Counted from the stretch's first letter, positions 1 through 13,361 are shown. The stretch: DNA of 64,000 bases from Cinnamomum chago (GCA_038049695.1 CP142452.1:68763501-68827500), one strand, 5' to 3'. Notes: generated by a model from the sequence alone, not told the origin. Program-made: numbers and translations.

Positions 1-3000
1 TGTTGTCGTCCCCATCCAAACAGTATCTCAAGAATATTCCTGTACTTGCTAATAAAATTCCAATTGATATGAACAAGAAAAGGTTAAAAGCAAAAAAGGT
101 TGAGTTCTCAAAGTTTCTATTGACTATCTTCCTCTGCTCATTTGAGACATGAACTGTTCAAAGGTGTTATGATGGATGGTGCACTGATGCCTTTTAGCTT
201 TAAATAATGTAGACTCTGCATTTTGCACCCCATTAATTGGATGAATAGAAGGACGTAGCAGCCAAAGGCGAGAATTAGGAAGATTGGGCTAAATCATCAA
301 TTCACATCTATTTTTGCTTTTCTCATTATGGGACCCAAATAGATTGAGTTAGGTTTGATAATGAATATGATTTTGCTATGATTTAAATTATTGGTATTGA
401 AGCTTCAATCAGTGTTTTTTGGAAACCAATATGTTCGGATGCACCGGTGATAAGTATTGTTACCAGTGATGCATTAAAGAATTTTTTTAAAATTTTAATT
501 TTTTTAAAATATATGAAAAAAAATTTAAAATGAAAAAAAAAATACTATTTGTATTTTTTTTTAGAGATGAACCAACTGCCCATTGTGTGTTTGTCAGTCC
601 TTGCCCTTATAACGGAAATTGGTTTAAATTATATATTCATTCAGTGTAGGATTCTGTTGGGCATCGTTCCTAGGTTGTTATCAATTCTATGCTCATTTTT
701 TATTGTACTTAAATGAGGTTGCGCTTGAAATGGGCCATGCAGAACTTGTGTGGTAATAATATATTAAATTGGTCGGCGAAGAATGGATTATGCAGAATTT
801 GTTTGGCAATAGTGTAGTAATATCATTTTGAGGATCAAAATCAATAAACAAATATTTAAAGTTTTCTATATGTATTTAGTCTTCTCTTCAACTTCACTGT
901 GGTCTATTAATTCAGATTATAATTCAAAAAATAAAAGAGCCCATTTTAAGGGCAATCCTTTGAATTGAAAGAAATGCCCCCACCATCAAATGCCCCCACC
1001 AACAAATTAATCCTTGATAAACTAAGTAGCACAATACCAAATGGGCCCTAATTCTCAACGCAAGAGAGTAAAATTTTCACCTATTTTTCTTTCTTGTGCA
1101 AAATCAACTACACAATTATAGTGTATTAAACCAGAGGGTTTTTTAATTAATTTTGACTATCAGTTGTAATTTTGACTAACAGTTATCCTATTTGTTAAAA
1201 CTAGTAACACAAGCCCAGGATTAAAAAAAATATTTTTTTTTCTTTAGAATATTATTGATAAATAAAATAAATATATTAATATATTATTTCAAAAAATGGC
1301 TTGGGTTGTCTCAACAGTACCAATTTAGAAAGAAAAAGCAATGGATAAATGAATAGAGAAAATCTTTTCTAAATAACCCAAAATAATGTGTAACATGAAC
1401 CGCTAAGAAAATAAAAATAAAAATAAATAACATATATTATCCATTCACGTGCACATTTCATGAGGTTGAATCACTAAAAATCAATAAATGAACCTCAAGA
1501 AAACACAATAACAAATGCATCAAGCAAAAATCAAAATATTGAGTTTTAGATATATTATTCATCTATGAAAAATTCTTCCATATATAGAAGAAAAAACTTT
1601 TTTCAATCTTCTTATTCGTGAAGAAAAAAGAAAAAAAAAACATAACTGATGAAGTTTTTGCCACTAAACATTAATGATTATCAATGACATTTGGAATTTA
1701 ATACATATAACTCCAACTCCTAGCGATGTCTCAAAGAAAAAATTAGATTGATTAATAACTGATGAAGTTTAGCCTATTTGTTTCCCCATTGATCATCCAA
1801 CTCCTTTGGTCCTCCTTGAATCAAGGTTAATTTATATGGATCAATGGCATGTAGTGGGCCACTTCAAGTATACTTCAAGCCTTTGTGAAGTAAAATCTCT
1901 CATGTGGGGCTTAGGGGTTTATTATAAAATTTTCATCGGTGAAAACCTCAGAACTTCATGCACATCATTGGGTTATGAGTTTTTTATGTGATTAATGGCA
2001 TATGGTGGGCCACTTCAATTAGGCTTCATGCCTTTGTGAACTAACAATCTCACATGTGGGGCTGTAGTGCAAGCCGTATAGCCAATTACAAACCAAAAGG
2101 CGTGGAAACTAACAACAATTGCATACCAATAATTATGTGGGGCCACCTTATGGATCTCAATCACATGTATGGTCCATATGCTCCTAGTGAATGCAGGCGT
2201 GCATCAAGGTGGGTCCTGATCTGAGCTCATTTTGTCAAGTAATAAATAGCATAGCGGTATGTAATATGCATGAGAATCTATCACGTGGGTGAATCCAACA
2301 ATTTACAAAGTTAATACTAAAATCATAATAATAAGAGGATTGGTTAGACAAATTTTAAACTGGACAAAGATTAGAGAGTGATTTGAGGATTAAGATAAGA
2401 AGATAAAATAAAATTGTTAGGAAAAGAGATTTTAGGAGAAGTTAGAAGGATTTTAGAAATGCAGGATTATGAAACCATAATCTTAATTTAAATGAAGAGA
2501 TTTAGGGAGGAGATTTGGGAGGTGTAGTGGCCCACATTAAATCCAAACCTGTGTGTTTTTATAAGTATTTCTGTTAAATGAGAACTCACATACTGATGAC
2601 GTGGCACCCCTCACGGTGTACCTCCCCATTTGCTTTAATATATATAACTAGCAACAATGCCCCGTGCTTAGCTCAGGGCAAAAAGTAAGATATTAAATTT
2701 TGAATTTATGATATATCAAAATAAATTATAAACATATAAGCATATATTCATGCATATTTATATAAAAACAGTCAACACATCTTCAATCACAAATATAAGT
2801 GGTCAACATCAACATTAAACTATTACAAAGATAAATCTAAAAAAAAAATCCATTCAACAACAACATAAAAATAATAATAACATCAATAATTACTAAAGAA
2901 GATAGAAAAGTGAATTTTGTTAATATATATAATATTAGTAATAAGAAATGCATTCAAGTTTTTGTTACCCATTGATAATTTAAAAGCCCAATAAAACAAA

Positions 3001-4260
3001 GCCACCCCATTTGGCAATCTTTGAATAGAGTAGAGTTGTATTTGAAAACTAAAAGAAAATGATATTCTTAATGAAAAATTTATCAGTATGAATTGTAGAA
3101 AGGTAGGCCCCAAATATTAAAATAAAAAGATGACAATCTTGAGAGGATGGAAGATAGATGGTGTTGAGAGAGAGAATAATTGTAGCAAAATAGAGAGATT
3201 TTAGGGGATATTGATAGAGAGACTTTATGAGATAGAGGATATGGATAAAGAGATTTTTTTTTGGAGAAAAAATTGTTGCATGTGATGACATGGTACCTTA
3301 AAGCACTCCATGTTTTTTCTCCATATTTATTTAAAAGGAGAATGATTTGGTTGCTGATGTGGCATCCCTCATAGCCCACCTCCCCATTTGCTTTAATATA
3401 TATAATGTTCTACATTCTCTCTCTCTAACTACCTCACCAAACCACCCACTATCTACTTTAGTTCCACTTCTTCCTCTATAAAATCTCTCCTTCCACCCCA
3501 TCTCTTCTACTTCCCTTCTGCCCTAGTTTTCATTTTTTCATTTTATGCAACTTGGTCTATGGAAAGCGGTACTCCTCACAACCACAGGGCTTAGGTATTT
3601 GGAAGGATGAGGATGGATGAAAGAAGATGTTTGATTTTATTGAAGAGGAAAAACTGACGGTGGTGATTGTGGAAGCATGACGGATAGGGTTGTGACTGGC
3701 TTGATCACAACATTATCACTAGGCCATTGCTCTAATACCATGTGGAAATTCAAAAGAGGGGATCACTTTGTCATAAATTCACCGTGCATTTTATTGAAAC
3801 ATCGTTCTGCTTTTATACAAGAGAGAATATACTTCAAATTTAAACAGTACTAATCTCTATGTTGTTGAAGGGTGTAGGGATGAACTCCCTTGAGACTAGT
3901 TATGTTTTTTTAATGAAGGAAAAATAAAAATTCTATTTGCCATGGAGAGTCCAAAATGATTTTTATGCCCACATTTCGAACAAGTGATTGAACATGGCTT
4001 ACTGCTGAACTATTCCTTTTTTGCTTCTTCTAAATGATCGGTACAGTGAGTTTTGGTAAAAGGAAAAGAACTTACTAACAACACTGTAAGGCCACACTTT
4101 TGCTTTTTGTCAGCCCAATGGAAACACCTTTCTATAAAACCGTGCAAAATTGCACTAGTTTTGATGCTCTTAATTCTCGTGAAAAGAATTCGCAACAAAC
4201 AATGAAAAAACTTTTTAATGTTCATCTTTTTTATGACCTTTTCACTATAAAGGTATCCTT
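1..4260. other. Intergenic AT-rich region, no gene seen
   Basis: I see no coding region. Short open frames here have plain AT-rich composition and no recognisable domain. Two local repeats are visible. A unit containing GGGCCACTTCAA and CTCATGTGGGGCT occurs at about 1834-1915 and again, diverged, at about 1984-2062. A block ending CCTCCCCATTTGCTTTAATA occurs at about 2600-2645 and again at 3360-3405, which suggests two related element ends about 760 bp apart. The segment 2645-2680 (ACTAGCAACAATGCCCCGTGCTTAGC) resembles, inverted, the segment near 34,420-34,450, so both may be ends of one repeat family. Confidence 0.5.
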
Positions 4261-4552
4261 AAGGGCCCGTTTGGTAATTTACTTTTAAAATAAAGTGGAG
4301 TGAAGTGAAATGAAAAGAATGAATAAAATATAAGTGAGTTATGATGGTATTTTGTTTTTAGTTGTTTGGGATGGAATATTTTTGACTTTTTGTATGGGGA
4401 AATAAAGTTTTTTTGTCTTTTAGTGAGTAAATGTAGTTGCCTTTTGACTTTTTTTGGAAAAGATGGGAGTAGTTTTGGTAAAAAGTGTTTTTGATGGGAT
4501 GTTTAACTTGACTTCACTTCACTTGACTATATTAGTAAAATTACCAAACGGG
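4261..4552. mobile_element. MITE with terminal inverted repeats (family copy 1)
   Basis: The left end reads GGGCCCGTTTGGTAATTTAC and the right end is its near reverse complement, GTAAAATTACCAAACGGGGGC, giving a TIR of about 20 bp around a 290-bp AT-rich body with no coding capacity. The body matches, in reverse complement, the element at 55,392-55,693; shared stretches include TTTACTCACTAAAAGACAAA and CAACTAAAAACAAAAT. That makes it a repeated non-autonomous DNA transposon. I could not find a convincing target-site duplication, so the superfamily (hAT or PIF/Harbinger) is open. Confidence 0.75.
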
Positions 4553-5089
4553 GGCATGTTTAGGTACATTCATTGAAAACCGGTTTTGTAGAGATTTCCT
4601 CTTCTATGGGAAGAATTCTCAACCTCCCATAAGAAAGGATGTTTTTGTGGAATCATAGAAGATTTAATTAGTTCATTTTTTGTGCTTTTTCTTCGAAAAT
4701 AACAACCACACCAAATGCAGTATTTTATTGTAGCGCAACAAAGTGTTTTCATAACCTTTACTTTTTCAATGGTAAACGCCAAAATAAAATGAACTTAAAA
4801 GGTGAGGCGTTGAAATAGGCAGTGAAACTTCAAAAAGCCTTCTTAGAAATTTAAAACATTGAAATAACAAGTTTAAGGAAACTTAGGTGACGTTTGGCAT
4901 CGTTAAGATACTGTTTCCAATTTTGTATTGAGGTTTAGGTTGTGTTGAGACCGTTTGGTTGAACTCGTTTAACAGCATTATGTTAAATTATTATAAGAAT
5001 ATGGCATGCGAAACTTATTTGGTAATGTTAGAACAACTTTGTTATAAGGAATAAAATTAAAAGAAAATGGTTTTAAAAAAAAGAAGGAA

Positions 5090-5245
5090 ACTTTAGATGG
5101 TCAATAGACCAAAAATGTCACTTTAGCAAACCTCACACTAAACCAGCATTCTTGTCCAAAAAAACTAATTTTTTTTACCTTTTTTATGAGTGTTGAAGTC
5201 AACCATCGCTAAAACTAGTGAGCGTCGAGTCGACCCTCGCTCATG
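5090..5245 (+). repeat. Left arm of an inverted repeat pair (partner 9200-9370)
   Basis: This stretch, with CACTTTAGCAAACCTCACAC and a GAGCGTCGAGTCGACCCTCGC motif, is the imperfect reverse complement of 9200-9370, where the same blocks appear inverted (GTGTGAGGTTTGCTAAAGTG and GTCGACATCGAGCCTCAC). The arms are about 150 bp long and 4 kb apart. They may be the long TIRs of one DNA element that later received the LTR at 5892-8638, or two independent copies of a small element. The evidence does not decide between these. Confidence 0.55.
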
Positions 5246-5891
5246 TGGGTACTATAGAAATAAGAAGGTGAAGGCCAAAAGTTTATCCACATGTAATATG
5301 AGTATGTTCTGTATTTATCCACATGTCATCATTATATCAGTGGCCCCCAAAGCTCAATGCATTCCATGCTGGCCAAAAGTTTGAACTATAATGCTTGTAT
5401 ATTTATCCACATGTCATTATATTGTAAAGGCTGTTGTTATTACAGGCCGAAATTTCAAGAGAACAGTTAGGGAATTCTTAGTACTTGCATGCAGTCTATC
5501 TCAATCCATCGATCAGAAGGATGGGAAGCAAGCACAACCAAGTTCGGCCCAAATGCGGATGGTTTACACACACTGTCATTATGTTTTTAAATCTTTGGAC
5601 AGTAGAAACCAGGTTCTATGGTTTGATATGATGCCATAGAATTATAGAAGCCAATAAGTTCTGCAGCCTATATTGCTTGATTGATAGGAGGCATAAAAAA
5701 GTTCTAACTTTTTGTTAAGTTAAAGTTGGAGTTCTTCGACCTTTATTATCAAAGGTGAACCTAGGTACAACTATGTGGGTGCAGCTGCACCAGTTAAACC
5801 ATGATGCGTATCGAAAAGTTCGATAAAAATTGTGGATCCACCCTCAAAACCCACATGAAAACAATCGGTTTACCCAAAAAACCAAACTACC

Positions 5892-8638
5892 TGTCACATC
5901 CCGGTCCCGAAATCACCATGGCCTAGGGTAATCCCCGAGGTGTGTCACACGTACTCCCGTATATTGTATCTGTCTCGAGTCAAATACAACATACGAAGGA
6001 GAGAAAATCGACTATTCCACATGTGAGAACACATAATATTTCAAATAACGGGAGTCGTAATTCATTTATATAAGGTATCAAATTCCATCAAGGTCAATTA
6101 AACATTTAAGTTTGATACAAAGAAGTAAACGAATATATACATTAAGTTTTACAAAAGAGGGATCAATGAAAGAATCCATGTACAACCATTGAAAGAACCT
6201 ATACATTCACTACCAAAATTATATTCAAAAGAATTTCGTATGACCATATGAAAGGATAGTCACACGAACTGTGGTATTTACTAATGTAGTCCGCACTCCG
6301 AGGAGATCCAATCTAGGCTGGCCCTGGTTCTGGCCACTCTTCTAATCCTGCTGGTACCTCCTGGGTACCCTCCTCTCTCTCCTGGGCCTCTTCAGGGCCG
6401 GGAGCTGTATCTGCGTCTGACACCAAATGTAGTATCTCAATACGACGATTTTAGCAAGCATAAGCACAATAAGAAATTACATAATGTTGCAACTTTGAAT
6501 TTCAATACAAGCAATTTAGTAGAAAGCAATGATAGTATCACTATGCAAATTATGCCTGAATTAAATATGCTGAGGAATCAATAACTAAGAAACCATACAA
6601 ATGTGGCTACTACTTAAAGCTCATCCTCTCAAAGAGAGCGAAATCTTGTTGGGATGTCACCAGCGGCCCGGCCAAAGGCTAACTGGCTACCCGGTTCTGG
6701 AGTTCCGGTGCTCCAGGCGACATACTGCAGTAGTCTCTCAAATACGAACCCAAGTGCTGGCCCCGTCGGGCGTCACAGGGTCGAAGCTAGGTAGTGCCGA
6801 CTCAATCGAATCAAACAGATCGAATAATTAGTGGACTCGAGTGAGTTTGTATTCCAAATCATTTCTAAACAAATCAATTCAATTCATATATCATCATATC
6901 ATATACTCACTCAATCCACCTTTCTCATTATTTCTGAACCGATATACCATATATAGCAAATAGTGGAGGAAATAAAGTTATTAAACCTCACAGTATTTTG
7001 GGAAATGAAATAAACTTGTTTACTTTATAATGATTGATCTATCAAATGAAAATATAATCCAATATGAAATGCAATAAGTCAAGGAGTCAAGGAAATTTAC
7101 TAGCCAATACATTAATATACTATTGAATTAAGTCATTCACCATCCAATACAAGGTAATTTCAGAAGGTCAACGTATACTACTTGTTCGGTGTCACTAATT
7201 AAGAGAATTACGTTAATTTTCCAAACAACCTTCGTGGCTTAGTGTTGGACTAATAATTATTCACTGGTCCAATTATTGAGGTTCATGGTTCCACTTTATA
7301 ATCCTAGAAATAAAAAGAATCACTAATTTTCTATGGAATAGGGTAGGCACCTTAAGTATTCATTTGGAGCATTTAAGGTGGTTTAAAATAGGTTAAGGAT
7401 GATAATTCATCCAGAGATTGGGTAAAAAAGGAGGTCCAGTTACAGCAGTAGGTTCGCTCGAGCGGACCAAGTTCGCTTGAGCGGACCCCTTTCTAGAAGG
7501 TTGAAGGTTCGAGCGCACTGATTCGTTCGCTCGAACGGCTGGTTCGCTCGAGCGATGTGTCCAGTTCGCTCGAGCGAACTGTCCAGAACCCCTGTTCCGG
7601 ATTTCCTTTCCCTTCCATTTCTCACTTCTCTTTCTCTTACATCTTTCCTTCCCCCTACTGATCCTGCAAAAGAATGGAGCCTTCATGCTCCCATTCATCA
7701 TATAACCACAAACAATCCATCCACTCAATTCATTAAACTTGAAATCATCTAAATCATTCATTTATTAAAACTAGGAGCATTGAATAAATATATCATGGAA
7801 TCAATGAAATTAACAAGAATGTAACTCATATTATGCATATACTTGCCTCACTTCCAAGCTTTTCAAACTCTTTTACTCTCTTGATGTTCCAAATCCTAAA
7901 ATCCCCAAATAATCCAAACCCTAGACACAAGTCACACCAAAAGAAGACCATGAATGCTCTATAAAACTACCCAAGAGTCTTCTGGACTCCTTTTTAACTC
8001 AAACATACTATCAAGGAGGGTTTAGGTCTTACCTTACAATGGGTTCAATTTCTTGAGTTGGAGAGGAATAGTTCTCTTTGAAACAAGAGTTGAAGAAGAA
8101 GGAGAAGATGAAGGAGAAGATGATCTCCACTATAGTCTTCACTTGTACTATTGCTAGAGTGCTTGAAGAAGAGGAAAGGAACTAGGAAGGAGGGAGAAAG
8201 TTTTCTCTCCACACAACCAGCATGCAAAACGAATGGGAGGAAATGAGTTGGGTTGGTGTAAATGATAAAGATGGAAAAATTGCAGGAAAGCCCATCAGTT
8301 GTGTACAATTCCAATTGAAGTCAAATGAGGGTCCATTTCTTCAACGAGTGATCAAATGAAGTAAAGTCTAATACGAAAAGCAACGTGCTCGACGAGATAC
8401 ACGCGATGACGCCAAGATGACGCGAAAACGACGTAAAACGAGAAAATCTATAATTACGAAGAAGTCCTTGACTTGATCCAAATGAGTCAATTCAACTCTA
8501 CTCAATTAATCAAAACTCAAGACTCGAGTTGACTCGGTCTAAGAGACTAAATTACTGATTTCCAATTAAACATGATTAATTAAACTAAATCCCCATTAAT
8601 TAACATTAATGAAGATTAAATTGGGTTGGGGTGTAACA
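5892..8638 (+). mobile_element. Solo LTR, probably of a Ty3/gypsy element, with 5-bp target duplication
   Basis: The segment begins TGTCACATCCCGGTCCCG and ends GGGGTGTAACA, the TG...CA ends typical of large gypsy LTRs. It is flanked by a perfect direct repeat CTACC at 5887-5891 and 8639-8643. No gag-pol, primer-binding site or second LTR is present. At 2747 bp it fits the long LTRs of Del/Tekay-type chromoviruses, an assignment from memory of such termini rather than from a search. Unequal recombination between two LTRs would leave this structure. The internal open frames, including one in a GTTCGCTCGAGC-rich zone, have no recognisable domain, so I do not call genes here. Confidence 0.8.
7450..7581. 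repeat. Cluster of GTTCGCTCGAGCGAAC palindromes inside the solo LTR
   Basis: About six copies of a GTTCGCTCGAGCGRAC-like unit lie within 132 bp, some diverged (for example GTTCGCTTGAGCGGAC and GTTCGCTCGAACGG). The last copy, CAGTTCGCTCGAGCGAACTG at 7562-7581, is a perfect 20-bp palindrome. The cluster is much richer in GC and CpG than its surroundings. It could be a transcription-factor or silencing target within the LTR, but no function can be read from sequence alone. Confidence 0.7.
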
Positions 8639-9199
8639 CTACCTATTAAGATTCGCATCACTCAAACGAAAATTCTCGGTTCGCCGCTGCTTATTATTAT
8701 CATCAAAACCATACGGTGCAGCAAGAAAGGATGTGGTAAAGCTTTCCTGCAAATTTCTTAGGTATTGTAGACCAAACATGTTGAAATCCCATCTATACTG
8801 TTGAGGTTCCATCTTTAACATGAGTGAGGCTGGTCAAAACCAACATGAAGCCTCAGTGTTGGCCGTCAAATACATTCTCCCCTATTCAGGCATTTGGGTT
8901 ATGTAGAAACATTAGCATGATACAGTGGAAATCATGGTTAAGTCTGTCGGTTTAGACTTGGAGAGATTGGTTCATGGACGTCTATCCAGTGCTGGATGAG
9001 ATGTGGATGATAGCCAAGAAGGAGACTTATTGGTCTGAAGTGGAGGCAAATTGAGTTCAGGTTTTCCCAGCCGACCAAGTAAAAACAATGGCATCTTGGG
9101 CACCCTCTTTATCCCCTCTATAATTTCGATCACTAGAACATACTTATATTAAAATTTTCAAAAACAATGGCATCACCTTCTTGTTGCTGTAGTACCCGC

Positions 9200-9370
9200 A
9201 AGAACAATCTAGGGGGTCGACATCGAGCCTCACTATTTTCAGGGAGGGTCGATGTCATCCCTCGAAAAAAAAGTAAAAAAAAAAAAAACTTTTTTTTGGA
9301 TGGAAACGTTGGTTTAGTGTGAGGTTTGCTAAAGTGACTGTTTTTAGCCTACTGGTTATCTAAAATATTT
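9200..9370 (-). repeat. Right arm of an inverted repeat pair (partner 5090-5245)
   Basis: This is the imperfect reverse complement of 5090-5245. It carries GTCGACATCGAGCCTCAC, a second GGGTCGATGTCATCCCTCG block, an A/T-rich spacer, then GGTTTAGTGTGAGGTTTGC and a stretch matching the outer end of the left arm (TGGTTATCTAAA against TTTAGATGGTCA). See the left arm for interpretation. Confidence 0.55.
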
Positions 9371-11880
9371 TTTGTTTATAAGATCCTCTTAATATAATCA
9401 TGTTTTGTGATACTCTATAATTGTTGTAATGGGACCTACCTTTAAAAATTATAAATAGAATTTACAATGTGGGCCCACATTTATTGGAACTTTTAATGTG
9501 AATCCACATTTTATGATAGTGAACCATTGACCCACCTTTAGAAATTAAAAAGTGGGGCCACCTGTTATAATTGTAAATATATGAGACCACCGTTAGGATG
9601 GATGGAAAGATTTGGAATCCTCTTAAAATGTTTTCTTGAAAACAACTGTGGTAGCAAGTTGCTTATGTGAAAAATTGAAGTTTGTATTTTTAACTTTCTT
9701 ATACTAGTATGTTAAGATTTTGGGAATACTTCTAGCCGGATCAGAATTCATAATAATATATAATTTATACTTAGCAAACATGTTTTTCGCTGTCTCATAT
9801 ATATCATGGGACGTAAAAACATCCAAATGAGACACATCCTTAAATTTTATTAGAGGAAGTTGAATAAATGTTAGACTGAGATGCAGATGGCATGCAAAAG
9901 TTAGATGATTTTGATGTAGTCAACTAGATTCTATTATGAGTCATAGAGGGTAAAAGATGTTGAGATGACTGCTACAAGAGATGTTGAAAATGAGCCATCA
10001 CGACCATTAAGAAAATAGCAAGGATAATCCATCCACATGTGAAAACTATGGTGAACTCACACCATCTTTAATCCTATGATATAACCTATCCAAGTAGGTA
10101 CAACATTACATATTCTAATCCCAGTTGTCATGCCTGAGGCTATAACTATCTATGCCGGATTCCAGCTCAGGTCCATCCTAGAGCTAAGTCCCTTTAAGTG
10201 GGTTTGGACATGCATCTCAGCCTGAATGATTGGGCATGGACATATAGTTAGGGTCTGAAATCGTTGATGGGATATCTAGGACTCTTCTTGGGTATATTTG
10301 TTTGCTAATTGGATTGTAGATTTAGGAGTTTAGAACATGCATTGGTTGGATTAATTATATACTTAGTAGATTTTGATTTGCTTTTGTTAATTTTAATCTT
10401 TATTTGATTTGTTATTTTCATTTCTAGATTATTAGATTTATATTTTCACATTACTTGTTTTAAAATCTTATACATTTCACACCACATCTTTACCTTAAAT
10501 CTTCCATTTCCACCACCATTCATCCACTAGTTTAGTATAACTTGTTAGATTAGCCTAGATTTTATTAATTTCATATTTTAGATTGTTAATTAATTATTTA
10601 TGTTGCATAGTTTAATTGTTCACTTCTAGTGTCTATATTAGTTATATCTTATCTCAATTTTACTTTAATTGGATTCATTGCTTGTTTAATGCTTTCTTCG
10701 TGTGATCAATAATCCAGATTCTTTAGTCATTTACTACGTAGTTTTGCAGTTAAATGTTGCACATATAAGTGTCGATCAAGTTCTTAGTGCTTTTAACGTG
10801 TTTTTATATATGACATATATATGTTTTGTATCTATGCCTTGAAGAATAGTATTAACAAAGTATGCATACGTTGTATTAAAATGATTATATGATTTTCTTG
10901 TACTTATCCTAACTCTGGAATTGTGCACAATGTACTAAGTGGGCATCCTAGAGCTTGCTTATTTTCTAAAGAGGGGGTTGGATTTGAGCTCTAGGGTCTA
11001 TATCAAACACAGACCCTAACTCAGACCTGTTCGCTTCAATTGTAAATGGACTCAAGCCAATACTTGAGTTCAATGTGAAATCCAAGTCTGATAATCTTTT
11101 GCCTCACTAAGCTCAATTCCCTATTTTATATTTGGATTTTTAGGAATATATGTTGAAGTGAACTTCTAAAGAGTTTTAAAGAGGTGAGAAGTTTTTTATA
11201 CTGAAAATAAAAAGAAAGAAAAAGTGAGGAGTGAATGATATAAAGCAATGTAAATAATAGCCATACTTTCTTATTTTTTTAGGACCAAAAGGAGGACATT
11301 GGATGTCCATTTGTGAATTTTCTCCTTTATCTCTTTAGGTAGCCCTTATTGGACGTCATTGATGTAAAATACTAAGATTTAAGTATGGCGTGTGTTTGAG
11401 AATTTTAAAAAATATAAATTAGTTTTCCACCAAAAAAAGCTCAAACTGAAGAAACAGAGGTGAAGATTTAGGATGATCATCAAATAACGTCCCTCTAACA
11501 TGGAAAATGAATGAATATTCATTTTTTAGACATCATCCTAGCAAATCAAATCCTAATAAAGCTAAGTTCATCTACACTTGGACCTTATGTTTTCCACCCT
11601 TCACCTCTTTTATATGCTTCATTAGAACACATTTTACCATGAACTTTAAGGTATTCATTTTCATTTGAACAAACTGGCTCAAAAATGCTATTTTTTATAG
11701 CTATTTTCTAAGCATGTAGTTTTTGGCAAAGGCATCCAACAAAAACAAAGAACGGCATTAACTTAAGTTGACTGTTAAAATCAAACCAAACACAATATAT
11801 CTGAAAAATACTTAGGGCCCATTTGTTTGTGTTGAATTCCCAAAAGTCTTAATGAAGCATTTCTTAAAAGTGACTAAAAC
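9371..11880. other. Intergenic AT-rich region, no gene seen
   Basis: No coding region, RNA gene or clear repeat structure was found. The segment starting near 11,815 (TTAGGGCCCATTTGTTTGTG) looks like a common plant DNA-transposon end, but I found no matching right end. Confidence 0.4.
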
Positions 11881-12043
11881 ACAGTTAGCGTAGGACCATG
11901 GTTTGCACCCAGAGATTATAGGTTTGAAACTATACTATCACATTGGGGCTACATGGGAGTATATCCGGCTTCCCTCTGGGTCCAGAGGGATTAGTCCAGC
12001 TCAGAGGGTCGGGAACTCTCCGATAGCTTAAAAAAAAAAAAAG
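11881..12043 (+). mobile_element. tRNA-derived SINE, 5' truncated
   Basis: The body starts in the tRNA-like head (AGTTAGCGTAGGACCATGG), passes a degraded B-box region (AGGTTTGAAACT), contains the family core (ATTAGTCCAGCTCAGAGGG) and ends in an A-rich tail. It is flanked by an imperfect direct repeat, AAAGTGACTAAAAC on the left (about 11,866-11,880) and AAAGTTTACTAAAAC on the right (about 12,045-12,058), as expected for LINE-assisted insertion. Related copies lie at 36,909, 38,543, 38,699 and 62,930. Confidence 0.75.
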
Positions 12044-13060
12044 AAAGTTTACTAAAACGTAAGAAACTAAGGCAAGCTCCACCCCTGTTTAACAGAAAAT
12101 GAATTATGGGCACATTATTTTATGGCCATTTTTTTAATGTTCGCCTCTTTTTTTTTCAATTTTAGTTATGTTAGAAATATAGTTCTTAAGATTTCTATGA
12201 ATTCAATTTTATAAAATAATAAACGAGCTCTTGCTCTTATCAAATGATAATGACCAATTGATTAGCCAGCCCAGTTTGGACTGTTTATGCTTTTCTCTCA
12301 AACTATTCATTTACCACCAACTGGACCATAGATTGATGGGCTTGTAATGCAATGACAGGCATCTATATTTCTCAAGACATGATGCCATTGATTGATTTAA
12401 CAAAGAAAAATGGCCCTGATTAGCATTGCTAATTCACGCTGAAACATAATCACATTCACCACGAGGACAATGAAATCAGGCCATTGCCTTCAAATCATGA
12501 GCTTTTTCTTTTCTTTCTTTTTTTTACGTCAAATGTGCTTCACCGAATGATTGTTAAAGAGGGCAAGTGTGAATAACATGAGGTGAGACCTTGCCTTTGC
12601 TAAGATTTAAATTACTAGGGCGATGGTCATGACTCACTTTCCATTAAAAGGAAAATTACTTGGTCATTTTTGCAAAATCGCCTTGAATCTTCATTATTAA
12701 CTATGTAAATTTTTTTCATGCATATAAAACCTACCTATTCTATCCAAACAAACATTTTGTTTTATAATTTTTTAAAGTTGAAGTTTATCTTTTTCTTTTT
12801 GATGTAGTTTGATTGGGATACATTTTTCTTTCCATATTTCATCTCTATATATATCAAACAATAAAGTCCACATCTTGATCCATTTAGATTGGTGCCTTCT
12901 TGGTTTTCCATAGGTTTCAAATGCAAGAAATTGTCAATAAGGAAACATCATTCATTAATGGCTAATTCCCTTTTATGTTTTAGGAGACCCACTTGTGATT
13001 AATCTATCCTTACTCTTCTCAAATAGTCTTCCGTGGCAACTTGACCCTGATCCTAACATC
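12044..13060. other. Intergenic region, no gene seen
   Basis: AT-rich DNA with no supported coding region or repeat structure. Confidence 0.4.
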
Positions 13061-13122
13061 AACCACCGTTGGACTTTTATCATTAACTAAAATTAGGGTC
13101 TATGATCATTGTATCAATCACC

Positions 13123-13161
<39 letters not shown>

Positions 13162-13316
13162 TTACCATTTGGTTGTAACATGCACCCAGGTGGGCCCCAC
13201 ATGGGCACCTTCCCTCATCCTCATCATGCAATCTGCACTTCATTGATATGTGATTCTCAAAGATAGATTCTTTTGATCATTAACTAAAATTAGGGGTCTA
13301 TGATCATTGAATCAAC

Positions 13317-13361
<45 letters not shown>

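Noticed and set aside
2640..2690. Helitron end suggested by ACTAGC...CCCGTGC motif
   Set aside because: No CTRR end with a 3' hairpin or A/T target site could be confirmed, and the similar inverse motif near 34,430 points to a TIR family instead.
7450..7581. CRISPR-like array of palindromic repeats
   Set aside because: The spacing is irregular, there are no unique spacers of constant length, and this is plant nuclear DNA.
7393..7761. Open frames over the GTTCGCTCGAGC cluster
   Set aside because: They lie within a solo LTR and are kept open by repeat composition on both strands. No domain is seen.
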